From contig NZ_JACCKD010000001.1 of the NCBI RefSeq assembly GCF_013450155.1, positions 248,001 to 312,000 on the forward strand: DNA of 64,000 nt. The letters run 5' to 3'. Every line of letters begins with the position of its first letter. The stretch's first letter is position 1. A model generated the notes under the pieces. It saw only the letters and a program-made list of their open reading frames with translations, was not told the origin of the DNA and ran no database searches. This document shows, piece by piece, positions 23,791-31,995 of this stretch. Made by a program: the position numbers and the translations under genes. The DNA comes from Haloechinothrix aidingensis (GTDB lineage Bacteria; Actinomycetota; Actinomycetes; Mycobacteriales; Pseudonocardiaceae).

Positions 23791-25251
23791 ATGCGGAGAT
23801 CGCTGAGCGCCGTCTCGCTGGTTCCCGCCGCCGTCGCCGGTCTCGTGCTGACGTCGCCGGCGGCACCGGCGGCCGCCGATGACTACAGCGACCCCGCCTA
23901 CGCCGAGTTCGACGCGGACAACGTGGCTCGATCCAGCGTGCGGGGGACGCAACGGGCACAGCTGACCGACCCGGAGTACCACGCCGCGCTGGCGCCGCTC
24001 GCGGCGCGGACATGGCTGGAGAACCTGGGAGGGCAGGTCGAGGGCCTGCGGCACGGGCGCGTCTACACCGGGCTCGGGCGGCTCGTCCCCGGTGGGACGG
24101 TGGGCGACCCGCAGGACTATCACGACGTGCGGCCGGTCGACGTCAGCTTCGTGTCCCGGACCGGGGCCGAGCTGCACGGGCACCTGTTCTGGGACGGCGA
24201 GCAGGGGCCACATCCCGGCGTGGTGATCACGCCCGGTTCCATCCAGGGTATGCAGCAGAGTTACTGGTGGGCGGCGCGTACGCTCGCGCGCAACGGCTAC
24301 CTGGTACTCACCTGGGACGCGCAGGGGCAGGGCGACAGCGAGGGGTTCGGGCACGACCCCGGATCCCCCGTCCCGGCTCCGGACGGCTTCCCGTCGCAGC
24401 AAGAGGCGAACTTCGACGAGGGAACGATCGACGCGTTGCGTTTCCTGCTGTCCGGGGAGGATGACCCCTACGTGCCGGGTGGCTGGGAGGACGACGACGC
24501 GGACGCGGTCCGCGCCCAGGGCCAGGGCACGCTCCACTGGTCGAACCCGCTCGCGGAGGTCCTCGACGCGACCGAGGTGGGGCTGGCCGGGCACTCGCTC
24601 GGTGCCCGGGCGGTGTCGAAGGTGCAGCAGTGCTCCGGCTCCGGTCAACGGTGGCGCAGTGTCGAGCTGTGTGGCGGGCGGCCGTACCCGATCCGTGCGG
24701 TGGTGGCGTGGGACGGGCTGGCCGCGAACGTCACGCCGGTCGTGCCTGCGATGAACCAGCAGGCGGACGGGTACTTCCTCACCCCGCGGCCCGCGCCACG
24801 AGCCCCGGACCCCGCCGGGCATCTCGACGCGTTCGACCGGTGGCGCCATGCGGGGGTGGACGTCTACGACATCACCGTGCGGGGTGGCACCCACGTGGAG
24901 TGGAACGAGATCCCGTACATCCTGCCCACCACCACCTACGGCACCCGGCAGGCCGACTACTACACGCTCGCCTGGTTCGAGCGTCACTTGCACCCCGACC
25001 CCGAACGTCGCGAGCCGGGGACCGAAGCGCTGCTGGACGGGCCGGTACCGGACGGCCGCAGCGGCGGTGCGGACGAGTACCCGTGGCGCGCGAACTTCTT
25101 CTCCGCGCGGTACCCGGGAGCGTTCGACTTCACCGGGCCGGACGGGAACCGGCACGCGGCCGAGGACCTGCGCGCCTACGCGGGGCTCTCCCCGGTGGGG
25201 GACTGGGCGGGCGCCAACGCCGACCGGCCCGACGAGCGAGCGCCGGGCTGA
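23791..25251 (+). CDS. Exported alpha/beta-hydrolase
   Basis: A 486-residue secreted hydrolase. Residues 1-29 form a signal peptide ending APAAA. The fold is supported by HPGVVITPGSIQG (oxyanion strand), YLVLTWDAQGQGDSEGFG, the nucleophile elbow GHSLG (Ser about 269) and a late catalytic His, probably in the TVRGGTHVEWNEIP region. An inserted Cys-containing segment (QQCSGSGQRW, ELCGGRPYP) follows the nucleophile and may form a disulfide. The substrate is likely an ester or amide outside the cell. ATG 23791 gives the proper signal peptide, while an ATG at 23740 adds a polar lead. Confidence 0.86.
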   Translation: MRRSLSAVSLVPAAVAGLVLTSPAAPAAADDYSDPAYAEFDADNVARSSVRGTQRAQLTDPEYHAALAPLAARTWLENLGGQVEGLRHGRVYTGLGRLVPGGTVGDPQDYHDVRPVDVSFVSRTGAELHGHLFWDGEQGPHPGVVITPGSIQGMQQSYWWAARTLARNGYLVLTWDAQGQGDSEGFGHDPGSPVPAPDGFPSQQEANFDEGTIDALRFLLSGEDDPYVPGGWEDDDADAVRAQGQGTLHWSNPLAEVLDATEVGLAGHSLGARAVSKVQQCSGSGQRWRSVELCGGRPYPIRAVVAWDGLAANVTPVVPAMNQQADGYFLTPRPAPRAPDPAGHLDAFDRWRHAGVDVYDITVRGGTHVEWNEIPYILPTTTYGTRQADYYTLAWFERHLHPDPERREPGTEALLDGPVPDGRSGGADEYPWRANFFSARYPGAFDFTGPDGNRHAAEDLRAYAGLSPVGDWAGANADRPDERAPG

Positions 25252-25304
25252 CCTCCCCTGGCAGTGGAGGGTCCGTCCGGGCCGGAGCCGGGGCCGGCCG
25301 TGGT

Positions 25305-25318
25305 GGGGGCGCGCCCCC
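25305..25318. terminator. Possible short GC hairpin between convergent genes
   Basis: GGGGGCGCGCCCCC is a perfect 14-bp palindrome between the stops of the hydrolase (plus) and the methyltransferase (minus). It has almost no loop if paired intrastrand, so its function as a terminator is uncertain. Confidence 0.35.
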
Positions 25319-25326
25319 GGCTGCCG

Positions 25327-26100
25327 TCATTCGCCGGGTTTGACGGCAACCAGGGAGACGCTCTTGACCCCGAAGGTCTCCATGGCATTGCGGGCGCTGT
25401 CGGACAGGAACCGGTACGGGTTCCTGCGCTGTACCTCGACGCGCAGGTCCGCGCTCTCGATCGCGTCGCGGTAGGTGTCCTGCTGTGCCGCGCCGCCGAT
25501 GCAGGAAGCCCACAGGTCCGCGTTACCCACGATCGTCTCGGTCAGCTGCCGCTCGGTGACGATATCGGCGATGGCCAGCTTCCCGCCCGGCCGCAGCACC
25601 CGGGCGCCCTCGGCGAACACGGCCGCCTTGTCCGGGCACAGGTTGATGACGCCGTTGGATATGACCCGGTCCACGGACTCGTCCTTGGCAGGGAGCCGCT
25701 CGATGCGCTCGTGCCGGAACTGGACGTGATCGATGCCCGCGGCCGTGGCCAGCCGGCGTGCCTTGGTCAGCTGCTGCGGGGTGAAGTCCACACCGAGCAC
25801 CATGCCGGCCGTTCCGGTGAGCTCCGCGGCGAGGAAAGAGTCCATTCCGGACCCACTTCCGAGGTCGATCACCCGCTGTCCCGGCCGGATGTCGGCGAGG
25901 TCGAGAAAGTGGCCGACCCCGGCGAAGGACTCGACCGCCTCGGGCGGGATCCGGTCCAGCAACGCGGGTTCGTACCCCAGGTGTTCGGCGAGCCCGCGAC
26001 CTGTCTCGAAGTGGTACGTACCGCGTGGTTCCTCGGCCACCAACCGGTACATCTCCTTGACCTTCGTTTCGAGCTCGTGCGTGTTGACTGTCGACGTCAT
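25327..26100 (-). CDS. ArsM-like SAM-dependent methyltransferase
   Basis: A 257-residue class I methyltransferase. The SAM-binding motif I is VIDLGSGSGMDSF (about 77-89), motif II LGVDFTPQQL and motif III LRPGGKLAIADIV. Its order of motifs, including ISNGVINLCPDK and the late ASCIGGA, follows arsenite methyltransferases. The first canonical ArsM Cys (SNCV) is Gly here, although a Cys appears five residues later (155); the second (C200) is kept. Thus arsenic methylation is uncertain, and another thiol- or metalloid-linked substrate is possible. GAGGAG precedes the ATG. It diverges from the OsmC gene 143 bp away. Confidence 0.82.
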   Translation of the reverse strand: MTSTVNTHELETKVKEMYRLVAEEPRGTYHFETGRGLAEHLGYEPALLDRIPPEAVESFAGVGHFLDLADIRPGQRVIDLGSGSGMDSFLAAELTGTAGMVLGVDFTPQQLTKARRLATAAGIDHVQFRHERIERLPAKDESVDRVISNGVINLCPDKAAVFAEGARVLRPGGKLAIADIVTERQLTETIVGNADLWASCIGGAAQQDTYRDAIESADLRVEVQRRNPYRFLSDSARNAMETFGVKSVSLVAVKPGE

Positions 26101-26243
26101 CGTGACTCCTCGGGCCGGATGCGGTGGTCGTCGATGGTGCTGACGCCGTGTGTCCCTGCCGTATTGCACCGGCGCATCGCAATACGGCGGCCGTGCCGGG
26201 CGTCCAACCGGTATCGGTACTCACCAGGGAAGGACCCGAGGAC

Positions 26244-26810
26244 ATGACTGAGACAGTGACGACGCGCAATGGCATCGATGTCGACCAGCTGCTGGGGACG
26301 ATCGGAGCCGTCAAGGCCGATCCGGCCGTTGCCGGGTTCACGTTCCGCGCATCCAGCCAGTGGCAAGGCGGCACGTGCAACACCGGTGCGATTGGACGGT
26401 TCACGCATGCCGGGAACGAGGACGGGTCCCGTGCGGAACCCTTCCACCTCACCGGCGACGAGCCCCCGGTGCTGCTCGGTGAGAACCGGGGACCGAACGC
26501 CGTGGAGCTGCTGCTGCAAGCGCTCGGCTTCTGCTACGCCGTCGGCTACGTAGCCAACGCGGCCGCGCGGGGCATCGAGATCGACTCGATGGAGTACGAG
26601 GTGGAAGGGGATATCGATCTCCGGTCGTTCCTCGGGCTCGAGGGGACTCGGGCAGGGTTCACCGAGATCCGTGCCAGGGCCAGGGTCTCCAGCCCCAACG
26701 CGACTCGGGACCAGCTGACCGAGCTGTGCCAGTACGTGCAGGACACCTCGCCGGTGCGGGACTGCCTTGCCAACGCGGTGCCGGTTACCACGACACTCGC
26801 CGTGGACTGA
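26244..26810 (+). CDS. OsmC-family peroxiredoxin-like protein
   Basis: A 188-residue OsmC/Ohr-fold protein. The two conserved cysteines are in LLQALGFCYAVGY (C97) and PVRDCLANAVPV (C174), the pair that reduces organic hydroperoxides or handles electrophilic sulfur species. An extra Cys lies in GGTCNTGAI (C45). The C-terminal strand VPVTTTLAV is typical. It is a cytosolic stress protein. ATG 26244 begins the family-like sequence, with GAGGAC close upstream. Its neighbours (methyltransferases and an ECF sigma system) suggest a shared stress response. Confidence 0.88.
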   Translation: MTETVTTRNGIDVDQLLGTIGAVKADPAVAGFTFRASSQWQGGTCNTGAIGRFTHAGNEDGSRAEPFHLTGDEPPVLLGENRGPNAVELLLQALGFCYAVGYVANAAARGIEIDSMEYEVEGDIDLRSFLGLEGTRAGFTEIRARARVSSPNATRDQLTELCQYVQDTSPVRDCLANAVPVTTTLAVD

Positions 26811-26843
26811 GCCGGCATAGAAATGAGGAACCGGACAAATCGT

Positions 26844-26849
26844 TATAAT
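26844..26849 (+). promoter_or_regulatory. TATAAT -10-like element before the sigma gene
   Basis: A perfect TATAAT in otherwise GC-rich DNA, 62 bp ahead of the chosen GTG start of the sigma factor. No good -35 is visible at 16-18 bp, so this is tentative. Confidence 0.4.
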
Positions 26850-26910
26850 GATCTCCGGATCCGGGTGCAACAATCGGGCGTCACCTATCCGTCTCAAGGA
26901 TGTGACTCAG

Positions 26911-27498
26911 GTGGGCGTGCTGTATACGGAAGCCGAGCAGGCGGAACGATTCCGCCTGCTCGCCCGCGAGCAGCTACCCCGCCTGTACGGCATCGCGCGC
27001 AAGCTGGTCGGCAGTGACGCCGAGGATGCCGTGCAGGACTGCCTGCTCAAGGCGTTCCGGAACCTGGGGCAGCTCAACGACGAGTCGGCGGCGCCTGCCT
27101 GGCTGGCCAGCATCCTGGTCAACTGCTGTCGCGATCGCGGGCGGACGAAGGGCAGGCGCCCGGAGGAGGTCAACTTCGAGGACGTCGAGGAGTTCTCGCT
27201 GTATCGCAAGATCGCCTACGAGGACCCGTTCCCGTACTCGGACTCGCTGCACCTGGACTTCCTCGAGGAGTTCACCGCCGAGGACGTGCGGTCGGTTCTG
27301 ATGCGGCTCTCCGAGCTGTATCGTGTCCCGCTCGTCCTCGTCTACATGGAGGGATTCCTCGTCAGGGAGGTGGCCGAGATCCTCGAGGCGCCCACCGGCA
27401 CGATCCTGGCCCGCCTGCATCGCGGACGCAAGCTCTTCGAGAAGCACATGTGGTCCTACGCCACGGACCACGGCCTGCTGAAGGAGGCCGCGCGATGA
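26911..27498 (+). CDS. ECF-type RNA polymerase sigma factor
   Basis: A 195-residue sigma-70 family factor. Region 2 is seen in LPRLYGIARKLVGSDAEDAV and QDCLLKAFRNLGQL. Region 4 is VLMRLSELYRVPLVLVYMEG with the helix-turn-helix VREVAEILEAPTGTILARLH. A linker EFSLYRKIAYEDPFPYSDSL is characteristic of one actinobacterial subgroup. The GTG at 26911 is preceded by AAGGATG; an ATG at 26848 is possible but adds non-family residues. The stop overlaps the anti-sigma start in ATGATG. It directs transcription of a regulon that probably includes this operon. Confidence 0.92.
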   Translation: MGVLYTEAEQAERFRLLAREQLPRLYGIARKLVGSDAEDAVQDCLLKAFRNLGQLNDESAAPAWLASILVNCCRDRGRTKGRRPEEVNFEDVEEFSLYRKIAYEDPFPYSDSLHLDFLEEFTAEDVRSVLMRLSELYRVPLVLVYMEGFLVREVAEILEAPTGTILARLHRGRKLFEKHMWSYATDHGLLKEAAR

Positions 27499-27725
27499 TC
27501 AGTTGCTCGGAAGCGGTCAGGCAGCTCTGGGAGTACCTCGACGGCCTTGTCGGTGACCGGGAGCTCGAATCGATCGAGGCTCACCTGGCGCGCTGCCGCC
27601 GTTGCTGCGGCGAGCTCGAGTTCGCCAGGGAACTGCGCGGCACGCTCGAGCGCGCGAGCGAGGTGGATGTCCCGGACGCCGTGCTGCGACGGCTGACGCA
27701 GACGTTGGAGGACCTGGAGCCATGA
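27495..27725 (+). CDS. Zinc-binding anti-sigma factor (zf-HC2/ZAS type)
   Basis: A 76-residue soluble anti-sigma factor. The zinc motif is HLARCRRCCGE (His29, Cys33, Cys36) with an upstream Cys4 in MISCSEAVRQL, giving the CHCC set of zinc-associated anti-sigma proteins. A helix LEFARELRGTLERASEV follows. There is no transmembrane segment, so sensing is cytosolic. Redox or metal exchange at the zinc site is the usual release trigger. The start overlaps the sigma stop by 4 bp and its own stop overlaps the next start by 4 bp, so all three genes are translationally coupled. Confidence 0.92.
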   Translation: MISCSEAVRQLWEYLDGLVGDRELESIEAHLARCRRCCGELEFARELRGTLERASEVDVPDAVLRRLTQTLEDLEP

Positions 27726-28525
27726 CACGTGACCTGATGAACTCCGCGGAGGTGAAGGAGCTCGTTCGCGAGGCATACCGGAACGTGCCGCCGACCACGG
27801 AGGCCGTGGCGCGCAAGCTGTACAGCGCGGAGGAGCTCGCCCGGATACCGCGGATCGCCGTGCAGCGCGCGCTCGGCGTGGCCAACCACATGCGGCACGC
27901 CGGTATCCGGTCCGGTGAGACCGTACTCGACCTCGGCAGCGGGGGTGGCATCGACACCGTCCTCGCCGCGCAGCACACCGGTCCGACCGGCGACGTCATC
28001 GCGCTGGACTTTCTGCCCGAGATGCTGGAACGCACGTCCGCTGCGGCGGCCGAGGCGGGCCTGCGCAACGTGCGCACCCTGGATGGTGAGCTGGAAGCGA
28101 TCCCGCTGCCCGGGGACAGCGTCGACGTGATCATCTCCAACGGTGTGGTGAACCTTGCGTCGCGCAAGGCGCGGGTGATGGCCGAGTGCGCACGCGTGCT
28201 GCGCCCTGGCGGGCGGCTGTGTGTCTCCGACCTCACGGTGGCCCAGGATGAGCTTCCGGCGGAGATCCTCACCCAACCCGCCGCATGGGCCGGGTGCGTC
28301 GCGGGCGCGCTCGAGGAGGGCGACTTCGTGACCAAGCTCGAGCGGGCAGGCTTCTCCGGCATCGAGGTGCTGAGCAGGGAACCGATGGGCATCGACGACT
28401 GCGCGCTGTACCCGCTGTTCTCCGACGAGGTGATCCGCCTGATGCGCGAGCTGATTCCCGCCGAGCGGCACTCCTCGGTCGCCACCTCGATCGTGCTCAC
28501 CGCAGGCTTGCCCGCGGACCGCTGA
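27722..28525 (+). CDS. ArsM-like SAM-dependent methyltransferase, co-operonic with the sigma/anti-sigma pair
   Basis: A 267-residue class I methyltransferase similar in layout to the one at 25327-26100. Motif I is VLDLGSGGGIDTV (about 68-80), followed by VIALDFLPEML, VIISNGVVNLASRKARVMAE and LRPGGRLCVSDLTV. The late Cys of arsenite methyltransferases is kept (AGCVAGAL, C192), while the earlier SNC Cys is Gly. A C-terminal RLMRELIPAERHSSVATS is present. The ATG overlaps the anti-sigma stop by 4 bp, so it is made together with its regulator. The substrate may be a metalloid or thiol stressor; this is inferred. Confidence 0.88.
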   Translation: MTRDLMNSAEVKELVREAYRNVPPTTEAVARKLYSAEELARIPRIAVQRALGVANHMRHAGIRSGETVLDLGSGGGIDTVLAAQHTGPTGDVIALDFLPEMLERTSAAAAEAGLRNVRTLDGELEAIPLPGDSVDVIISNGVVNLASRKARVMAECARVLRPGGRLCVSDLTVAQDELPAEILTQPAAWAGCVAGALEEGDFVTKLERAGFSGIEVLSREPMGIDDCALYPLFSDEVIRLMRELIPAERHSSVATSIVLTAGLPADR

Positions 28526-28553
28526 CCGGTCGGCCCCACCCACCCCGGAGGTG

Positions 28554-28608
28554 GGAGCCCAATGTGCCACTGGGCTCCTTCTACAGCTCCAAGGTCACAT
28601 TGGGCTCC
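28554..28608. repeat. 55-bp dispersed intergenic repeat, copy B
   Basis: Begins GGAGCCCAATGT, has a central GGGCTCCTTCTA, and ends GTCACATTGGGCTCC; inverted ends pair. It lies between convergent genes and overlaps the last codons of the phosphodiesterase gene. It is preceded by CCCACCCACC/GGTGGG, which adds a further hairpin, as in copy C. Confidence 0.85.
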
Positions 28609-30668
28609 TTCAACGGGTACGGGTGACCCAGTTCGGACAGCCACCGGCGGAACAAGCGGTGCAGCGCCACGGCGCCGACCGGCTCGCCGTGTTCACCGAA
28701 CTCCTTGGGGTACAGCAGGAAACCGTGGTTCTGCTGCCCGCCGAGGCCGCCGTGCGATCCCACGTGCGGTTCGAACGGCGATGCGTTGTCGGTCTCCGGG
28801 TCGTATCGACTGTTGACCATGATGTCGGCGCAGTGCGGGAAGGTGTCCACGCGGCTCACCAGCTCGGCAGCGTGTGGGCCGTAGTCCGCCAGCGGGTCCG
28901 TACCGATGACCACACCGCTGGCCAGGCGGTGGACACCGTCCCTGCCGAGCACGACGGGGCCGAGCTCCGAGCTGTGCACCAGCAGGAACCCGATGCCCGG
29001 ATGATCGACGAGGGTGGGAAGCAGCCGGGGGTAGTGTCGCTCGATGGTCTCCAGGTCCACACGCCCGTCGCGCCCGGTGAACGAGACGAGGGCAAGGTGC
29101 CCGGAAGCGAGGGTCAGCACGTCGTACGACCCCGTTGCCGCACCTTCGACGTCCACTCCGGACTCCAAGCGATCGACCCGGGAGCGCAGGCGGCGCGCGA
29201 CGAAACCGTCGTGGCTCGCCGCCTCGGCGACAGCGGCACCGACCTGCCATCCCTCCGCACTGTCGCGCGAGTCCAGCTCCTGACCGCGTCCGCGGTCCTC
29301 GCTGTCGCACAGCCTCGCGACCAACGCGGCGATCGATTCGCCGAAGCGATCGGAGAAAGCCCAGCCCTGGGTCTGCCCGTGATCGGACAGCAGCACGATG
29401 CGGTAGTCCCGGGGCGCGAGCTCGGCCGCACGCCACAGCCTGCCGATCTGCTGGTCGATCGCGCGCAACGTGGCCAGGGTGTCGAAACGCTCGATCCCGG
29501 AATGGTGGGCGACCTCGTCGTAACCGACGAAGTCGGCGTACACGACCGACCTACCGGCGAGGATGTCCTCCAGAACCGCGAAGGCGACCACATCGCGCGA
29601 GAGCACGGTGACACCGGCGCGCTTGAACGGGTACAGCCCGCCCCTGTCCACCCGGGGCCGCACGTTCGCCCTGCGCTGCCCTGCCGCGGCCATGACCTCG
29701 CGGCAGACCTCGGCGGCGGCGGAAGCCACGGTACGTACCGCGTTGAGGGGATTGGCGAAGTAGGCGTAGTAGCCGGCACCGATCCGGTCGGTGCCCGCGC
29801 GGCGCAGACCTTTCGGCAGTAGCAGCGCCACCGAGCTGATCGTGAGGCTGGCGCGGGAGGCGTCACCGGTGAACATGTTTCCCCGGCTGGCGCCGTCCAC
29901 GGACAGCAGGCCGCTGCCGTCGGAGTTGCGGCGTTCGATCTCGGTGGCGGCGCGGGGGCTCGAACAGGTCATCACCCGGCCGCGCTCCTTCTCGTACCAG
30001 CGGTAACCGGGAATGTCGTGATTGGACCCGTGCAGGATCCCGCACATGCTCGCGCCGGTCTGGGCGCTCCAGTCGGTGTGCCAGGAGGTCAACGTGTGGG
30101 TGCCCTCGTCCAGCCACTGCGCGAGAGTGGGCATGTTGCCGTCCCGGATGGCTCGCCGTGCCACCTGGTAGCTCAGCCCGTCGACCTGCAGGAACAGTAT
30201 GCCGGGCGGCTCGTCGTCGCCGACGGGACGGGACCGCTTGCTGCGCCACGCCGCGCGGCGGAAGAAGATCTCGTCCTCGTCGATCGCCAGCAGGCTGCTG
30301 ACCGCCCCTCCCACCGCGGATATGGCGATGACCACGATCATCGCGGTGTGCAGGTCGGCGATGTGCACGCCGGGCACGGCGTAGAAGGCGACGAGTGTCG
30401 CCGCGCCGAGCAGCAGGAAGCTGGCCAACCCGAGGGTATGGAACACCACGGGAAGCGCCACCCGCATCACGGCGGGCCACACCCCGGCCACGAGCACGCC
30501 GAGCAGCAATGCGCTCACCGTCGGCTGCCACCACTGGTCCATCGCGAACCCCGGCAGCAGTGCCTGGAGCACGTACAGCGCGCCGGTGACGGCCAGCCAG
30601 ACAAGCAGCGCGCGGGTCAGCGAACGCCCGCCGCGGATGAGCCTGCCCCGTGCCCCGCGCGTGTTCAT
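28581..30668 (-). CDS. Membrane alkaline-phosphatase-superfamily phosphodiesterase
   Basis: A 695-residue protein. The N-terminal about 130 residues hold four transmembrane helices resembling a holin-4-type domain. The rest is a phosphodiesterase/nucleotide-pyrophosphatase-like domain of the alkaline phosphatase superfamily. Metal-site motifs are LFLQVDGLSYQ (D163), WSAQTGASMCGILHG, YADFVGYDEVAHHSG, LLSDHGQTQG and GSHGGLGGQQNHGFLLYP. It probably cleaves a phosphodiester in the envelope or a teichoic or lipid headgroup. The terminal residues KEPNVTLEL are encoded by the 55-bp repeat, which also provides the stop codon. Confidence 0.88.
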   Translation of the reverse strand: MNTRGARGRLIRGGRSLTRALLVWLAVTGALYVLQALLPGFAMDQWWQPTVSALLLGVLVAGVWPAVMRVALPVVFHTLGLASFLLLGAATLVAFYAVPGVHIADLHTAMIVVIAISAVGGAVSSLLAIDEDEIFFRRAAWRSKRSRPVGDDEPPGILFLQVDGLSYQVARRAIRDGNMPTLAQWLDEGTHTLTSWHTDWSAQTGASMCGILHGSNHDIPGYRWYEKERGRVMTCSSPRAATEIERRNSDGSGLLSVDGASRGNMFTGDASRASLTISSVALLLPKGLRRAGTDRIGAGYYAYFANPLNAVRTVASAAAEVCREVMAAAGQRRANVRPRVDRGGLYPFKRAGVTVLSRDVVAFAVLEDILAGRSVVYADFVGYDEVAHHSGIERFDTLATLRAIDQQIGRLWRAAELAPRDYRIVLLSDHGQTQGWAFSDRFGESIAALVARLCDSEDRGRGQELDSRDSAEGWQVGAAVAEAASHDGFVARRLRSRVDRLESGVDVEGAATGSYDVLTLASGHLALVSFTGRDGRVDLETIERHYPRLLPTLVDHPGIGFLLVHSSELGPVVLGRDGVHRLASGVVIGTDPLADYGPHAAELVSRVDTFPHCADIMVNSRYDPETDNASPFEPHVGSHGGLGGQQNHGFLLYPKEFGEHGEPVGAVALHRLFRRWLSELGHPYPLKEPNVTLEL

Positions 30669-30804
30669 CCAGTACTTCCCGCCCCTCTCAGGAAACCGGT
30701 CGCGATACCGGCTGTGCCAGGTCGGCGACTCCGGTCGCGGCCGGCACCGGCCGCACGGCGGTGCGCGTGACCCGAGCCGTGCCAGAGACCCTCGCGCGCC
30801 CGGC

Positions 30805-31284
30805 TCATTCCTCGACGCCGGGAAGGTAGGAGTTCATCCGCCGTACCAGGTGTGCCAGCTCGGGCACCTCGATCACCTCGCGTCCCGCAGCGGCAAGCAG
30901 CTCGGCGCCCTCGCAGTCGACGAACACGTCCGGCTCCCGCCAGGCGAACACGACGCGGGGGATCCCGGCGTCGAGTATGAGCCGTGTGCAGCTGGCCGGG
31001 CGGGACGCTCGGGTGCTGCAGGGTTCGAGCGAGCTGTAGATGGTCGCCCCGCTCAGCCGGCTGTCGGTCGCCGGGACCTTGGCCAGCGCTGCCTCCTCCG
31101 CGTGATCGTGCGCGTCCCCTTCACGGGAATGGCCGGTGGCGAGTACCTCGCCTCCGGCGTCCGCGATGACGCTGCCCACCGAGAACGTCGTTCCGGGTGG
31201 GCAGTGCCGCGCCAGGTCGATGGCGCGGCGCAGTAGCACGAGGTCGGACTCGGTAGCGGTACGCGCGGTGTGCTCAGTCATCAT
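30805..31284 (-). CDS. RibD-type zinc deaminase domain protein
   Basis: A 159-residue cytidine-deaminase-fold protein. The zinc and proton-shuttle motifs are HAEE (61-64) and EPCSTRASRPASC (PC 88-89, C99). The long PC-x9-C spacing is that of riboflavin-pathway RibD/Tad-like deaminases rather than the short PCxxC of cytidine deaminase. It overlaps the reductase gene by 11 bp, so the two halves of a bifunctional RibD are separate polypeptides here. The likely substrate is a pyrimidine or pteridine-like amine, possibly the riboflavin precursor. Confidence 0.85.
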   Translation of the reverse strand: MMTEHTARTATESDLVLLRRAIDLARHCPPGTTFSVGSVIADAGGEVLATGHSREGDAHDHAEEAALAKVPATDSRLSGATIYSSLEPCSTRASRPASCTRLILDAGIPRVVFAWREPDVFVDCEGAELLAAAGREVIEVPELAHLVRRMNSYLPGVEE

Positions 31285-31954
31285 CTCGCCCGATCACATA
31301 ACGCAGGAGTACTGCGTCTCCCATTGTCCTCGTCTCGGCCAGCCGTAGCAGGCCCGTGGCCGTGGGGCCGGGTTCCGGCAGGCGCGGCGCTCCGGGATCG
31401 CCGAGGAACATCGGCGCGTACACCAGGTGCAGCTCGTCGGCGGCTCCGGTGTCGAGGAACTGGGTGAGTATCCGCGTGCCGCCCTCCACGAGTAGCCGCT
31501 CGATCCCCCGCGCGGACAGATCCGCGAGGACCAGGGACAGGTCGACGGGCTCACCGGCCTCGACAACGGTGGCCAGCCCACCGAGCGTGTCGCGCAGGCG
31601 GTCGGCCTCCGGTCCCGCGGCGGTGTAGACGAGCTTGTCGCAGGCGCCGGTGGTGAAGAACCGGGCTGTGGGGTCGAGGTCGCCGCTGCTGGTGACGGTC
31701 ACCTTGGTGGGGTTCTCCTGGCGTCCCGCCTCGAGCCGCCGCTGCCTGCGCTGCGGGGAGCGCACCAGTAGCCGCGGGTCGTCGCTGCGGACGGTGTGCG
31801 CACCCACCAGGATCGCGTCGGCTTCCGCGCGGACGCCGTCGACCCGGTCGAGGTCCTCCTCATTGGACAGTACGAGGCGTGTGTCGCCGGTGTCGTCGAT
31901 GTAGCCGTCCAGCGAGGATGCGGCCGAGAGCACGACGTACGGGCGGGGGCTCAT
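31274..31954 (-). CDS. RibD C-terminal-type pyrimidine reductase
   Basis: A 226-residue dihydrofolate-reductase-fold protein of the RibD_C family. Motifs are PYVVLSAASSLDGYI at the N-terminus, ADAILVGAHTVRSDDPRLLV, and IERLLVEGGTRILTQFL with the NADPH-binding VEGGT. The C-terminus gives the usual strand GDAVLLRYV. It reduces the ribosyl group of a deaminated pyrimidine intermediate in riboflavin-type synthesis. ATG 31954 has GGAGAA upstream. It lies 41 bp after the TenA gene and overlaps the deaminase gene. Confidence 0.9.
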   Translation of the reverse strand: MSPRPYVVLSAASSLDGYIDDTGDTRLVLSNEEDLDRVDGVRAEADAILVGAHTVRSDDPRLLVRSPQRRQRRLEAGRQENPTKVTVTSSGDLDPTARFFTTGACDKLVYTAAGPEADRLRDTLGGLATVVEAGEPVDLSLVLADLSARGIERLLVEGGTRILTQFLDTGAADELHLVYAPMFLGDPGAPRLPEPGPTATGLLRLAETRTMGDAVLLRYVIGRDDD

Positions 31955-31995
31955 GAGGCGTGGATTCTCCTTCCGGGGCAACCGCGAGCCCGAGC

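Noticed and set aside
23713-25155. Minus-strand extension of the SEC-C protein to 830 residues
   Set aside because: It lies fully antisense to the exported hydrolase with clear catalytic motifs; composition is low-complexity Arg/Val/Pro.
28551-29822. Plus-strand 423-codon frame opposite the phosphodiesterase
   Set aside because: It is antisense to a gene with intact metal-site motifs and begins inside the 55-bp repeat.
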